Below are positions 51,802-61,797 of a stretch of 64,000 nt of DNA, piece after piece. The DNA is from Pseudomonadota bacterium (GTDB lineage Bacteria > Pseudomonadota > Alphaproteobacteria > Sphingomonadales > Sphingomonadaceae), in the NCBI GenBank assembly GCA_029550345.1, contig JAKPHK010000082.1, forward strand, positions 1 through 64,000, written 5' to 3'. A program made the position numbers and the translations under genes. Each line of letters starts with the position of its first letter. The first letter of the stretch is position 1. The notes under the pieces were generated by a model, which saw nothing but the letters and a program-made list of their open reading frames with translations, made no database searches and was not told where the DNA came from.

Positions 51802-53294
51802 TCGCTCCAGCGTTTGAATGCGGGTTTCACCAGCACGGCAGAGCGCGCCCGCTCATAGGCGGCGCCCAGTTCAAGCACGCGCTTGTCATCCCATCTGGCG
51901 CCGATGATCGACAGGCCGACCGGCAAACCCTCAACCGCGCCCATCGGCACGCTGAGGTGCGGGTAACCGGCAATGGCGGGCAGGCTTCCGGCACCGACCG
52001 AGATGAAATGATCGCCGGTAACCGGGTCGATCGGCCAGGCCGGACCTGCCGTCGGAGCGATCAGCGCCGCGACAGCGTTGTCCGCCAGCAGCCGGTCGAT
52101 CCCCTCGGCGCCCGCCAGCCGCAGCGAATTGGCGCGGGCCTTCAGATAGGCCTCGCGGTCATTGAGCTTGCTGGCGGCGATGAATGTATCCTGCCCGAAC
52201 CAGCGCAGTTCCTGTTCTGCATGGGCGGAATTGAAGGCGATCACATCATCGATCGTGCGAACTTTCGGCGTACCCGGCAGGCCCGCCAGATAGGCGTTCA
52301 GCCCCTCCTTCAGTTCATAACGCAGGACCAGGCTTTCATCGCGGTACATTTCGTCCGGGTCATCATAGTCGATCGGCACCAGCACCGCTCCGGCAGCGAC
52401 AAGATCGGCCTGCACCCGGTCGAACAGCCGGTTGACGCCGGGCAAGGGGCCGCTCTGCTTGCGCATCACGCCGATCCGCACGCCTTTCAGGCTGGCCCCG
52501 GCCAGGCCCGCCGTGAAATCGGTCTTGTGACGGTCCGCCTCGGCGGTGGCGGGATCGGCAGGGTCGCTCCCGGCCATTGCGGTCAGCAGCAGGGCGGCGT
52601 CATGCACGTTGGCCGTCATCGGCCCGGCGGTATCCTGGCTGACGCTGATCGGGACGATCCAGGTGCGGCTGACCATTCCGACCGTGGGTTTGAACCCGAC
52701 AATGCCGTTGGCGCTGGCGGGGCAGGTGATCGAACCGTCCGTCTCGGTCCCGATTGCGGCCCAGGCCATTCCCGCGGCAATCGCCGCGCCGCTGCCAGAG
52801 CTTGATCCGCAAGGGCTGCGATCGATCGCATGGGGATTGCGGGTCTGCCCGCCCACCCCCGACCAGCCCGAGGAGCTGCGATTGCCGCGGATGTTGGCCC
52901 ATTCGGAAAGGTTGGTCTTGCCCAGGATCACCCCGCCCGCCGCGCGGACCCGCGCCACGATCGGGGCATCCCGTCCGGTGGCATTTCCGGCCAGCGCCAG
53001 ACTGCCGGCCGTGGTCGGGAAATCGGCGGTTTCGATATTGTCCTTCACCAGCACGGTGCGCCCCGCCAGCAGGCCGACCCCGCCCTTGGACCGGGCCTTG
53101 TCGGCCGCTGCCGGATCGTAAACGATCACCGCGTTGAGGCGCGGCCCGCCGGGGGCGTCATCCAGCGCCTTGATGGCAGCAATCCGCCGCTTTGCATCTG
53201 CACCCGGTTCCCAGCCGCTTGGCATTCCCGCGCTGAGGGAAGGCGCGGTCAATGCCAGCAAACCAAGAACAGCGGCAGTCGGGGCAAAACGCAT
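51798..53294 (-). CDS. Secreted amidase-signature family enzyme
   Basis: The 498-residue enzyme has a signal peptide (AAVLGLLALTAPSLSAG) and the amidase-signature Ser-cisSer-Lys triad: the Lys in LVKDNIETADFPT, and the Gly/Ser-rich GSSSGSGAAIAAGMAW with TDGSITCPASANGIVGFKP. It hydrolyses an amide in the periplasm; the substrate is not clear. Its last bases overlap the regulator gene start. Confidence 0.9.
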   Translation of the reverse strand: MRFAPTAAVLGLLALTAPSLSAGMPSGWEPGADAKRRIAAIKALDDAPGGPRLNAVIVYDPAAADKARSKGGVGLLAGRTVLVKDNIETADFPTTAGSLALAGNATGRDAPIVARVRAAGGVILGKTNLSEWANIRGNRSSSGWSGVGGQTRNPHAIDRSPCGSSSGSGAAIAAGMAWAAIGTETDGSITCPASANGIVGFKPTVGMVSRTWIVPISVSQDTAGPMTANVHDAALLLTAMAGSDPADPATAEADRHKTDFTAGLAGASLKGVRIGVMRKQSGPLPGVNRLFDRVQADLVAAGAVLVPIDYDDPDEMYRDESLVLRYELKEGLNAYLAGLPGTPKVRTIDDVIAFNSAHAEQELRWFGQDTFIAASKLNDREAYLKARANSLRLAGAEGIDRLLADNAVAALIAPTAGPAWPIDPVTGDHFISVGAGSLPAIAGYPHLSVPMGAVEGLPVGLSIIGARWDDKRVLELGAAYERARSAVLVKPAFKRWSE

Positions 53295-53319
53295 GATGAC
53301 CCTCGCGAAAATGGACCCG

Positions 53320-53360
53320 GTGCATCTTGCTGGCTTGACCGGATAAAAGCAAATGCTTCA
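53320..53360 (+). repeat. Upstream repeat of the first DUF4189 gene (copy 1)
   Basis: These 41 bases share about 32 with 54870-54910, including TGCTGGCTTGAC. Both copies lie about 50-95 bp before a DUF4189 start, so they probably contain a shared promoter or operator. Confidence 0.55.
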
Positions 53361-53408
53361 CGGAACTGTTGTGTTGCGCGACGGGTCAAGTGCCTGGGCG
53401 CCTGTGGG

Positions 53409-54725
53409 ATGCCTATGTCAGGAAGAAACTACAGATCGATTCTGTTTTGGGCGGTTGGCGCTTTGTTGACTTTCGGCGGACTGATGATCCCGCAAACGGC
53501 TCAGGCCCAAACCTTTGTTTGCCCGAACGGCCCGGGCCCGGGAGAGCGCCAGGTCGGGATGACCGGCGGCGGAAACGGGGTCGCCCCCGTGCCAGTCTGC
53601 GTCGGCGATGGTCCGGCTCCTCCTCCTCCGCCGCAGATGCGCTGGGTGAACAATTATTTCGCCGCTGCATGGCATCCGGGGGCGAACGATGCATGGATCG
53701 CTGCCGGATTTCAGAACAAGGGCCGCGCTGATGCCGCCGCCTTGGCCGCTTGCAACCGGGCTATGGGCGGTGGGTGCACTCTGGCGATCAGCAATATGAA
53801 CGGTGCCGTGGTGATTGCTCGCGGGGTGGAGGGCGGACTCTATGTGGCCGATCATGCCAAAAAAGGCGGCGCCGAAAAAAACGTTCAGCAATACTGCCGC
53901 GAGCAGGGCGACGAATGTGTGGTTATCAACTGGGTTACGGTAACGCCGGGCCAGGCTCCGGTCGGCCAGAGCGTCAGGGAAGACAGTACCGTTTACGAAC
54001 CGCGCGGCAATTTTCGCAGGGCATTTGGCGCCATCGCCTGGGTCGGTCCCGATCAGCGCGGCACCCGTCTCTGGGCTGGCGACATCTGGTATGTCGGTGG
54101 GCGCGACAGCTGGGATAAGGCTAGCGCCGATGCTCTGGCTTTATGTCAAAAAGATGTGCCGGTGCCCTGCAAGACAGTGCTGGTGGGGTCCGACGTGTTT
54201 GTTGCAGTCGTTGAACGGGACGGCAACTGGATTACCGCAGCAAGCGGTGCCTCTGCCGATCTGGCCGGACGCCGGGCGATGGCCGAATGCAAGAAGGCCA
54301 AGGGCAAGTGCCGGATTGCCGCCACAATCGACCTAAGCCGCAACGAATCGCTCCGCTTCGATGCCGTGGCTCAAGGGCAGCCATATTTCAGCGCCCAGGC
54401 GTGGACCAAGGACAGTGTCGCGCCCTGGCAAAATTCGGTCTGGAGCGTAACGGGTGCCAAGGATGCGGAGAGCGCGAAGGCCGGTGCGCTTGCTGCCTGC
54501 AGGAAGGAAAGCAAGCTGGAGTGTGAATTGGCGCTTGAATCGTTCAACGGCCGGGTGGCGCATTTCATCGACCAGAACGGAAACATCAGGTTGAAGATGC
54601 TTGAACGCGATGTTGATCCGGCGGCGGTTGTTCAAAGCCTCTGCGCCGAAAAGAAAGTCAGTTGTCGGCTGGTGAAGGTTGTCGATACGCGCGTGCCAAT
54701 GACGGAACGTATCGAAGTCAAGTAA
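53409..54725 (+). CDS. Secreted DUF4189 protein, three domain copies
   Basis: The 438-residue product has a signal peptide ending TAQA/QTFVC and a linker CPNGPGPGERQVGMTGGGNG. It then has three DUF4189-like units: NNYFAAAWHPGANDAWIAAG to DECVVINW; RAFGAIAWVGPDQRGT to CRIAATID; and PYFSAQAWTKDSVAPW to SCRLVKV. Each unit ends with a helix containing a Cys pair. Function is unknown; secretion is likely. ATG 53409 or 53415 are both possible. It is the first and longest of three tandem paralogues. Confidence 0.8.
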   Translation: MPMSGRNYRSILFWAVGALLTFGGLMIPQTAQAQTFVCPNGPGPGERQVGMTGGGNGVAPVPVCVGDGPAPPPPPQMRWVNNYFAAAWHPGANDAWIAAGFQNKGRADAAALAACNRAMGGGCTLAISNMNGAVVIARGVEGGLYVADHAKKGGAEKNVQQYCREQGDECVVINWVTVTPGQAPVGQSVREDSTVYEPRGNFRRAFGAIAWVGPDQRGTRLWAGDIWYVGGRDSWDKASADALALCQKDVPVPCKTVLVGSDVFVAVVERDGNWITAASGASADLAGRRAMAECKKAKGKCRIAATIDLSRNESLRFDAVAQGQPYFSAQAWTKDSVAPWQNSVWSVTGAKDAESAKAGALAACRKESKLECELALESFNGRVAHFIDQNGNIRLKMLERDVDPAAVVQSLCAEKKVSCRLVKVVDTRVPMTERIEVK

Positions 54726-54869
54726 TTGGAGCAGACGTGCCATAGGACGGCACGGCGCTGCACCTGTTGACCGTTTCGGTGGCAGTCAAATCATGGACGA
54801 TTACAGCGTTCGGGTGCGAACCCGGCCTTGCATCCGCAGTCGGGCCTGAAGCCGCTTTAACTGGAACTA

Positions 54870-54910
54870 GTGCATGGTGCTGGCTTGACGCGACAATCGC
54901 CAATGTTTCA
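54870..54910 (+). repeat. Upstream repeat of the second DUF4189 gene (copy 2)
   Basis: Partner of 53320-53360; see there. The conserved core GTGCAT-N2-TGCTGGCTTGAC is retained, while the following A/T-rich part has drifted. Confidence 0.55.
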
Positions 54911-54962
54911 TCTTTTCGCGAACACCGATTTCCTGGAAGTTCGGAACTTCAGCGAGAACACG

Positions 54963-55925
54963 ATGCCAGAAAAATTCAACAGGTCGTTGCTTCGGACGTT
55001 GACCGTAGCGGCATTGGCTTTGGCCTGGTTTGCCGCTGCGCAGCCCGCTCGGGCGCAGACCTTTATCTGCCCTACCGGCCCTGGTCCGGGCGAACGGCAG
55101 GTCGGGATGGCCGGTGGCGGCAACGGGGTGGCGCCGATGCCGGTCTGCGTGGCTGACGGTCCGCCGCCGCCGGAGATGACATATGTGCCGAATTACTTCG
55201 CCGCGGCATGGCACAAGGATGCCAGCGACGCCTGGATCGTATCCGGTTATTCCGACGAGGACCGTGCTTGGCGTGCGGCGCTGATGGCTTGCAACAGAGT
55301 GATGGGCAGCGGCTGCACGATCGCCGCACGCGGGGCCAATGGCGCCGTCGCGATTGCGATGGGGGTGGAAGGCGATCTTTATGCTTCGACCGAGGCGACC
55401 CGCGACAAGGCCGAAAAAGACGTCATGAAATACTGCCAGGAGCAGAACGACGAATGCGTCGAGGTGCGCTGGGCCTCGGCAACGGCCGCGCACGTCGAAG
55501 TCGGCACCCAGGTCCGCGACGATCCCAGCTACTATGGCCCCAAAGGCGATCCGCACCGGCTTTGGGGGGCGATCGCCTGGGCCGATGCCGGGCCGGCCAG
55601 TACTTCACCGCTGGCCAGCAACGTCTGGGTCGTGGGCGGCCGCGCCTCACGCGATAAGGCTCTGGCCGATGCCCTTGCCCTGTGTCAGGCCGATGTGAAG
55701 ACCGGCTGCGCGACCCGGCTGGTCGTCTCCGACGTCTTCCTGGCGGTCACCAACGGGGACGGCATTCTCGGCGGCGTGGCCAGCGCGGGTTCGCCCGAAC
55801 TGGCGAAGAAGCGCGCGCTCGACCAATGCCGCAAGAGCTACAAGAAATGCAAGGTCACCCAGATGCTGGACCTGCGCGAGGGAATGGCGCGGAGGTTTGA
55901 TCCGGTGGCTGGCGACAAGCGATAG
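54963..55925 (+). CDS. Secreted DUF4189 protein, two domain copies
   Basis: The 320-residue protein has a signal peptide (TVAALALAWFAAAQPARA), the same Cys-containing linker as its neighbour (CPTGPGPGERQVGMAGGGNG), and two DUF4189 units: PNYFAAAWHKDASDAWIVSG to NDECVEVRW and RLWGAIAWADAGPA to CKVTQML. Sequence identity to units 1 and 2 of the preceding protein is high, so one arose from the other by duplication or loss of a unit. The ATG at 54963 starts the signal peptide. Confidence 0.8.
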   Translation: MPEKFNRSLLRTLTVAALALAWFAAAQPARAQTFICPTGPGPGERQVGMAGGGNGVAPMPVCVADGPPPPEMTYVPNYFAAAWHKDASDAWIVSGYSDEDRAWRAALMACNRVMGSGCTIAARGANGAVAIAMGVEGDLYASTEATRDKAEKDVMKYCQEQNDECVEVRWASATAAHVEVGTQVRDDPSYYGPKGDPHRLWGAIAWADAGPASTSPLASNVWVVGGRASRDKALADALALCQADVKTGCATRLVVSDVFLAVTNGDGILGGVASAGSPELAKKRALDQCRKSYKKCKVTQMLDLREGMARRFDPVAGDKR

Positions 55926-55941
55926 CCGAGAGGTGGCGGTT

Positions 55942-56466
55942 ATGACGAAGTGCTTAGGCATTACGCCTCCGCACCCGGGCCGCGCGAAGCCTCTTGCCGT
56001 CTTGGTGTTTCTGGCCTGCCTGATCCCAGCCGACGCCCAGGCCCAGTGCCGGGTCGGTTCCGGGCCGGCCCACGGCGATGGGAACCCCTATTGCTCGGAA
56101 TTTGAACCCCCGCCGCAGCAGGCGCCCTTGCCGGGACGGCGCTGGCAACCCGCCGCGGCGGCCCTCGCCTGGGGCGACAGCATGAAGGGCAGTGCCTATG
56201 TCGGTGTGGAGCACTATGTCGATGAAGGGATGGCCCGCGATATTGTCCTGTCGAAATGCCGGGAACGCAAGATAAGCAATTGCGTGGTGGCGGTATCGGT
56301 CAGCAATGCGGTGATCGCGGTCGGTGCCGACAGCAAGCGCGTGCTTTACTACGGCACCGGCCCCACCAAGGCGCAGTCGCTTGCGACACTGGCGGCGCAA
56401 TGCGCCCGGCACGGGGAAAAGTGCAAGGTTGTGAAAGTGCTGGATGGCAGTCCGATCTATGAATGA
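55942..56466 (+). CDS. Secreted DUF4189-like protein, single unit
   Basis: The 174-residue product has a signal peptide (PLAVLVFLACLIPADAQA) and one unit: AAAALAWGDSMKGSAYVGVE to EKCKVVKVLDG. The linker has PYCSEFEPPPQQAP. It is more divergent than the other two and starts 16 bp after the previous stop, so the three genes may be cotranscribed. Its cysteines are CRVG, NPYC, SKCRERKISNC and AQCARHGEKC. Confidence 0.72.
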   Translation: MTKCLGITPPHPGRAKPLAVLVFLACLIPADAQAQCRVGSGPAHGDGNPYCSEFEPPPQQAPLPGRRWQPAAAALAWGDSMKGSAYVGVEHYVDEGMARDIVLSKCRERKISNCVVAVSVSNAVIAVGADSKRVLYYGTGPTKAQSLATLAAQCARHGEKCKVVKVLDGSPIYE

Positions 56467-56696
56467 AGCCATGATCCGCGTACCGCGTTTTGCTGTGCAA
56501 GCGGGCGCAAATGGCTCCGATGTCCTCCGCGCCAGCCGATTTTCATCGGTTTGTCGAACAGGAAGGCGCACTCATCGGGTTTTGGCCCGCCGATGCTTGC
56601 CTCCCGCTCCGTTTGGGCAGAGGGGCGGCGCCATAAAAAAACAAGCGCGGTCGCTCCAACCAGAACCGAACGGTTATGAATTCAGGAGTTGATACT

Positions 56697-57347
56697 ATGA
56701 AGCGTCTCGTCATTGCTGCAGCAGCCTTTGCATTCAGCAGCACCCCCGCATTTGCCGAGGACACCGACTGGTCGGGCGTCTATGTCGGCGTTCAGGCCGG
56801 CTATGGCTGGGGCCATGCCGATCAGCCCTATGGCAGCCTCAATGCAACGACCTTTCCCTCAACCCAGGACGCGGCCGATCAGTCGGGTGCGGTTGGCGGG
56901 CTTTATGCCGGCTACAACATTCAGGCCGGTTCGGCCGTTCTGGGCCTTGAAGGCGATTTCAACATCGACGGCATCGACGGCGATGATGCCCAGTCGGGCG
57001 GCGACACCAACGGGGTGAAGCATCGCTGGAATGCCAACATCCGCGCCCGCGCCGGTATGCTGGTGGCCCCCGGCACCCTGGTCTATGCGGCCGGCGGCGT
57101 CTCGTTCCTCAACGGCAAGGCCACCAATCTGGACGCCACCCCGGTTGAGGAAATTCCGACCGACTGGACCGGCTGGACGCTGGGCGGCGGGATCGAACAG
57201 GCATTCGGCACCAACCTCAAGGCCCGGATCGAATACCGCTATTCGGACTATGGCAAGAGCGTCGCCAATTTCCCGCTCAGCGGCTATTCCGAACAGATCC
57301 AGCCGAAGATCAACACGGTGATGGTGGGCGTTGCCTACAAGTTCTGA
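56697..57347 (+). CDS. Outer-membrane beta-barrel protein (Omp25/OMP_b-brl type)
   Basis: The 216-residue protein has a signal peptide (IAAAAFAFSSTPAFA) and an 8-strand barrel pattern: WSGVYVGVQAGYGWGHAD, GLYAGYNIQAGSAVLGLEGD, NANIRARAGMLVAPGTLVYA, KARIEYRYSDYGKS and a C-terminal VGVAYKF ending in Phe. It resembles the small surface porin-like OMPs of alphaproteobacteria. The ATG at 56697 has AGGAG 8 bp upstream and is preferred over one at 56676. Confidence 0.9.
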   Translation: MKRLVIAAAAFAFSSTPAFAEDTDWSGVYVGVQAGYGWGHADQPYGSLNATTFPSTQDAADQSGAVGGLYAGYNIQAGSAVLGLEGDFNIDGIDGDDAQSGGDTNGVKHRWNANIRARAGMLVAPGTLVYAAGGVSFLNGKATNLDATPVEEIPTDWTGWTLGGGIEQAFGTNLKARIEYRYSDYGKSVANFPLSGYSEQIQPKINTVMVGVAYKF

Positions 57348-57374
57348 TTGGACTGAGTTCCATCAGGAAAATTC

Positions 57375-57407
57375 GGGGAAGGCTCAGCGTGAGCCTTCCC
57401 CATTTTT
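57375..57407 (+). terminator. Terminator after the outer-membrane gene
   Basis: GGGGAAGGCTCA pairs with TGAGCCTTCCCC across GCG, followed by ATTTTTG. It separates the OMP gene from clpP. Confidence 0.85.
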
Positions 57408-57527
57408 GTTGCCGATGTGCCGCAATCTGTGTGGGCGCCGCTCACGATCGGGCAGGTATCAGGTTAATGCCCTTGAACATCTGCCGTTCAGTCGCGACAT
57501 AGGCGCTTCCAGTTCAAGAGGATTCCC

Positions 57528-58214
57528 ATGATCGACCTGTTCAACACCTCCAGCGCCCAAAGCCAGTTCACCCGCGATCCCATCACCGGCGCGCTGATCC
57601 CGGTTGTGGTCGAACAGTCGAGCCGGGGTGAACGCAGCTTTGACATCTATTCGCGGCTGCTGCGCGAACGGATCATTTTCGTGACCGGCGAGGTTGAGGA
57701 TCACATGGCCTCGGTCATCGTCGCCCAGCTGCTGTTCCTTGAAAGCGAGAATCCCAGCAAGGACATCTCGATGTACATCAATTCGCCGGGCGGCGTGGTA
57801 ACGGCCGGTCTCGCGATCCATGACACCATGCAGTACATCAAGCCGCGCGTTTCGACCGTCTGCATCGGTCAGGCCTGCTCGATGGGTTCGTTCCTGCTCG
57901 CCGCCGGTGAGCCGGGGATGCGGATCGCGCTGCCCAATGCGCGGATCATGATCCACCAGCCGTCGGGCGGCGCGCGCGGCATGGCTTCGGATATCGAGAT
58001 CCAGGCCCGTGAAATTCTGCGGCTGCGCCAGCGGATGAACCAGCACTATGCCAATTACACCGGCAAGAAGCTGGAAGAGATCGAAAAGGCGGTTGATCGC
58101 GATACCTGGCTTGATGCCGAAGAGGCCAAGGAATTCGGGCTGGTGGACAAGGTCTTCGAAAGCCGCCCCGATGCCGACCACGATACCTCCGGCAGCGGCG
58201 GCGCGCCGGAATAA
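57528..58214 (+). CDS. clpP: ATP-dependent Clp protease proteolytic subunit
   Basis: ClpP forms the proteolytic chamber used by ClpX and ClpA. The 228-residue product has the catalytic Ser in [14 protein letters not shown] and His in [11 protein letters not shown], plus IYINSPGG-like [13 protein letters not shown]. The N-terminus is longer than the processed enzyme. clpX lies 133 bp downstream on the same strand. Confidence 0.97.
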   Translation: MIDLFNTSSAQSQFTRDPITGALIPVVVEQSSRGERSFDIYSRLLRERIIFVTGEVEDHMASVIVAQLLFLESENPSKDISMYINSPGGVVTAGLAIHDTMQYIKPRVSTVCIGQACSMGSFLLAAGEPGMRIALPNARIMIHQPSGGARGMASDIEIQAREILRLRQRMNQHYANYTGKKLEEIEKAVDRDTWLDAEEAKEFGLVDKVFESRPDADHDTSGSGGAPE

Positions 58215-58347
58215 GTCGGCAAGGATTTGCTAACCCTGCCGCTTCAGCGCAGCGCAATGCCGCCGTGCTATTGGCAGGATTGAATAATATAACCGCCGGG
58301 TTACACTCCGGCGAATCCCCGCGCCTTGCGGGAACATGGACGAAAGC

Positions 58348-59604
58348 ATGACCAAGTTGAGCGGATCGGACGCCAAGAGCACCCTCTATTGCAGCTTCTG
58401 CGGCAAATCGCAGCATGAGGTGCGCAAGCTGATTGCCGGGCCGACCGTGTTCATCTGCGATGAATGCGTTGAACTGTGCAACGACATCATCCGCGAGGAA
58501 ACCAAGGCCGGGATCGCCGGCAAGAAAGATGGCGGGGTCCCCAGCCCGAAGGACATCTTCGAAACCCTGAACGATTACGTGATCGGGCAGGACCGCGCCA
58601 AGCGCGTTCTCTCGGTTGCGGTGCACAACCACTACAAGCGGCTCAAGCACAGCTCAAAGGGCGGCGATGTGGAACTGTCGAAGTCCAACATCCTGCTGGT
58701 CGGGCCGACCGGCTGCGGCAAGACGCTGCTGGCCCAGACCCTGGCCAAAACCTTCGACGTGCCTTTCACCATGGCCGATGCCACCACCCTGACCGAAGCC
58801 GGTTATGTGGGTGAGGATGTCGAGAACATTATCCTCAAGCTGCTTCAGGCCAGCGACTACAACGTCGAAAAGGCGCAGCACGGGATCGTCTATATCGACG
58901 AGATCGACAAGATCAGCCGCAAGGCCGAAAACCCCAGCATCACCCGCGACGTTTCGGGTGAGGGTGTGCAGCAGGCCCTGCTCAAGCTGATGGAAGGCAC
59001 CACCGCCAGCGTGCCGCCGCAGGGCGGGCGCAAGCATCCGCAGCAGGAATTCCTCCAGGTCGATACCACCAACATCCTGTTCATCTGCGGCGGGGCCTTT
59101 GCCGGCCTTGAAAAGATCATTGCCGATCGCCTGCAGAAACGCTCGATCGGGTTTGGCGCGCACGTTGCCGATCCGGAAAAGCGTAAGGTTGGCGAACTGC
59201 TCCAGAAGGCTGAACCGGAAGACCTGCTCAAGTTCGGGCTGATCCCCGAATTCGTCGGCCGCCTGCCGGTGATCGCCACGCTTGAAGACCTTGATGTCGA
59301 GGCGCTGGTCCAGATCCTGAAGGAACCGAAGAACGCGCTGGTGAAGCAATACGCCAAGCTGTTCGAGCTGGAAGATGTCGCCCTGACCTTCACCGACGAT
59401 GCGCTGGAAGCGATCGCCAAGCGCGCGATCGAACGCAAGACTGGCGCACGCGGGCTGCGCTCGATCGTCGAAGGCCTGCTGCTCGACACCATGTTCGACA
59501 TCCCCAGCGAAGCGGAAATCGCCGAAGTGGTCGTCGATAAGGACGTGGTCGAAGGCCGCAAGGAACCCGTGCGGGTGCTCAAAGGCAAGGAAGAGGCGGC
59601 CTGA
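58348..59604 (+). CDS. clpX: ATP-dependent Clp protease ATP-binding subunit ClpX
   Basis: ClpX unfolds substrates, including ssrA-tagged ones, and feeds them to ClpP. The product (about 418 residues) has the zinc-binding Cys pairs YCSFCGK and ICDECVELC, the Walker A motif [12 protein letters not shown], Walker B YIDEIDKI, pore-loop GYVGED and sensor motif GARGLR. The ATG at 58348 gives [10 protein letters not shown]; an ATG at 58336 is an alternative. Confidence 0.97.
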   Translation: MTKLSGSDAKSTLYCSFCGKSQHEVRKLIAGPTVFICDECVELCNDIIREETKAGIAGKKDGGVPSPKDIFETLNDYVIGQDRAKRVLSVAVHNHYKRLKHSSKGGDVELSKSNILLVGPTGCGKTLLAQTLAKTFDVPFTMADATTLTEAGYVGEDVENIILKLLQASDYNVEKAQHGIVYIDEIDKISRKAENPSITRDVSGEGVQQALLKLMEGTTASVPPQGGRKHPQQEFLQVDTTNILFICGGAFAGLEKIIADRLQKRSIGFGAHVADPEKRKVGELLQKAEPEDLLKFGLIPEFVGRLPVIATLEDLDVEALVQILKEPKNALVKQYAKLFELEDVALTFTDDALEAIAKRAIERKTGARGLRSIVEGLLLDTMFDIPSEAEIAEVVVDKDVVEGRKEPVRVLKGKEEAA

Positions 59605-59619
59605 GCGCCGACCCCGGGT

Positions 59620-60243
59620 TCAGCCTAGTTTCAGGCAGGTCTTATAGTCTGTAGCGGCACGCCGGGCCTCGTCCTGCGCCGCAGCAGTGAGCCGCTGGTG
59701 CGCTGCCCGATCGGACAGGTCAAAGCGGGCTGACCGGACAAGCCTGCCCTTCGCGTCGCGCAGCTGAACCTCCACGGTCCTCGTGCCCGCAGGCAGGGTG
59801 AGGCGGGCGGAACGGCTGGCGGTCAGCGGCAAATCATCGGCGGCAATATCGTTCGCATAGGCGAGGGGCCGGGGTGCGCCGGCATCCACGCCAACCGTGA
59901 TCCGCAAGGCATCGAGATCGCGGTAGAGCGCTTTCGGGGTCGAGCGTGCGCCCGGCCGCGCGAGGGCGGAGATCGTCAGCAAGGCCTCTCCGCCGTCCCC
60001 GATCATCAGCGCGGCATCATAAACCGGCGCGCCCTTGATCAGGGCCGAGGCCTGGGCTGGCGGCATCCAGCTCGAAATCACTGGGCCTGGGGCGCCGTTC
60101 GCATCTAGGTGCAGATCCACCGTCACAGATCCGGCAACCGGATCTTCGGCATAGCCCTGGCAATTGTAACCCGGCACGTTGGCGGCAGCGTGCGACGCCC
60201 CGCCAAACGCCGTGAGGGCAATCGCCAGGACCAGATGCCGCAT
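59620..60243 (-). CDS. Secreted hypothetical protein
   Basis: The 207-residue protein has a signal peptide ([17 protein letters not shown]) and no recognised domain. The N-terminal part has one Cys ([10 protein letters not shown]), and a final YKTCLKL has another, so a disulfide may link the two. The middle is predicted mostly beta. Its ATG overlaps the stop of the upstream gene (TGATG), so the two are coupled. Confidence 0.7.
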   Translation of the reverse strand: MRHLVLAIALTAFGGASHAAANVPGYNCQGYAEDPVAGSVTVDLHLDANGAPGPVISSWMPPAQASALIKGAPVYDAALMIGDGGEALLTISALARPGARSTPKALYRDLDALRITVGVDAGAPRPLAYANDIAADDLPLTASRSARLTLPAGTRTVEVQLRDAKGRLVRSARFDLSDRAAHQRLTAAAQDEARRAATDYKTCLKLG

Positions 60244-60743
60244 CAGTTGGCCTGATGGAAGACGACTTCGCCGTCCTTGCTGACCGAAATGTCCTTCTGG
60301 ACGCTGCTCTTGAGCAACCATGCGCCGCCGCGCTGGACCCACTGGTCGTCAGAAACGATCACGATTTCCAGCGCCATTTCCGCGCCGTCGTCGCCGGTAC
60401 GCTTCATGTGCATGGTCATCTGGCTTTCAACCGCGGCGCTATCGCCATTGACCTTCACGGTCAGTACCTTGCCCTGCGGCTGTTCCATGCCTTCGGGCAG
60501 CTGGCCCAACCGCTCCAGCACCATGGCGCGCTGGTGGGTTTCACCGCGGATGTCGGTCGCCTCGTATTCGGGGGCCAGGATCTTTTCGACCGTTGCCTTG
60601 TCGCCGCCAAGCATGGCGGTGCGCAGTTCGGTATAGCGCGCCTCGAACATCGCATTGGGATCTTGCTGGGCCTGGGCCGAACCCACGATCGCAACCGCGA
60701 TCGCGCCGCCCGCCAGCCAGTGTCGCATTGTCGAAAAGCTCAT
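60243..60743 (-). CDS. Secreted NTF2-like (DUF4440-type) protein
   Basis: The 166-residue product has a signal peptide (LAGGAIAVAIVGSAQA) and a small alpha+beta domain: FEARYTELRTAMLGGDKATV, EKILAPEYEATDIRGETHQR, VNGDSAAVESQMTMH and GGAWLLKSSVQ. This is the cone-shaped NTF2/SnoaL-type fold of DUF4440. Ligand unknown. AAGGAG precedes the ATG at 60743. Confidence 0.72.
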   Translation of the reverse strand: MSFSTMRHWLAGGAIAVAIVGSAQAQQDPNAMFEARYTELRTAMLGGDKATVEKILAPEYEATDIRGETHQRAMVLERLGQLPEGMEQPQGKVLTVKVNGDSAAVESQMTMHMKRTGDDGAEMALEIVIVSDDQWVQRGGAWLLKSSVQKDISVSKDGEVVFHQAN

Positions 60744-60834
60744 CCTCGCAACTCCTTGGTGGCTCCCCGTCGGGAGAGCATGAAACCGCCGGGCAGGTAA
60801 GGGCAATTTCCCAAACCCATGCTGAACGGATCGA

Positions 60835-61797
60835 TCAATCGCCGCGATCGTCCGTCAAACCGCAGGCGCCGCGCACCTGATCGATCTGGATCGTGGCGTG
60901 GTGGATCGCAAAGCGCTGTTCCAGCACCTGCGCAACCTCGTGCAGGAAATGATCTCCGGGGGCGCCGCCGGGCATGACGAGGTGCGCGGTAAGGGCGTTT
61001 TCGGTGGTGCTCATCCCCCAGATGTGCAGATCATGCACCGCCTCAACCCCGGCGTGTTCGCTCAGATAGGCGCGCACCGCCTGTTCATCGATCTGGCGCG
61101 GCACCGCCAGCAGACCCATCTTCACCGCGTCCTTGAGCAGATCCCAGCTGCCCCAGGCCAGGCCGATGGTGATGATCAGGCTGGTGACCGGATCGATCCA
61201 GTTCTGTCCGGTCAGCATGATCACCAGGCCGGCAAAAACCACGCTGGCGGAAACCACGGCGTCGGCCATCAGGTGCATGAAGGCGGCGCGCAGGTTAAGG
61301 TCGTGCTTGCTCCCGCGCGCGAACAGCAGCGCCGAAAGAACATTGACCGCAATACCGATCCCGGCAACCACCATCACCTGACCGCCGTTGACCTCGGTCG
61401 GCTGCCACAGCCTTTGCAGGCTCTCGAGCAGGACCGCGCCCAGCGTTACCCACAGCAGCGCGGCGTTGGCGATCGCGGCGAGGATCGAGGAGCTTTTCAG
61501 CCCATAGGTATAGCCCGGACCGGCCGGCCGTGCCGCCAGCACGCTCGCCCCCCAGGCCAGCAGCAGCGAGAGGACGTCGCCCAGGTTGTGTCCGGCGTCG
61601 GCCAGCAGTGCAGCCGACCCGCTGATGAAGCTGGCGATGACCTCTGCCACCACGAACAGCGCGTTGAGTGCCACCGCCAGGCCAAATGCAAACCCGTGTG
61701 TGCTTGTGGTGTGATGGTGGTGGTGGCCGTGCCCATGCCCATGGTGATGGCCATGCCCGTGATCATCTTCGCCCTGATGGTGGTGCGCGCCGGCCAT
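60835..61797 (-). CDS. Cation diffusion facilitator (Zn/Co/Cd exporter)
   Basis: CDF proteins export divalent metals by proton antiport. The 320-residue product has a His-rich N-terminus with many HGH/HHH repeats (residues about 4-33), six transmembrane helices, the metal-site pattern ALLADAGHNLGDV (HxxxD) in helix 2 and HLMADAVVSASVV in helix 5, and a C-terminal cytoplasmic domain (HDLHIWGMST). This is the CzcD/ZitB class. The ATG at 61797 is the best start. Confidence 0.94.
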   Translation of the reverse strand: MAGAHHHQGEDDHGHGHHHGHGHGHHHHHTTSTHGFAFGLAVALNALFVVAEVIASFISGSAALLADAGHNLGDVLSLLLAWGASVLAARPAGPGYTYGLKSSSILAAIANAALLWVTLGAVLLESLQRLWQPTEVNGGQVMVVAGIGIAVNVLSALLFARGSKHDLNLRAAFMHLMADAVVSASVVFAGLVIMLTGQNWIDPVTSLIITIGLAWGSWDLLKDAVKMGLLAVPRQIDEQAVRAYLSEHAGVEAVHDLHIWGMSTTENALTAHLVMPGGAPGDHFLHEVAQVLEQRFAIHHATIQIDQVRGACGLTDDRGD

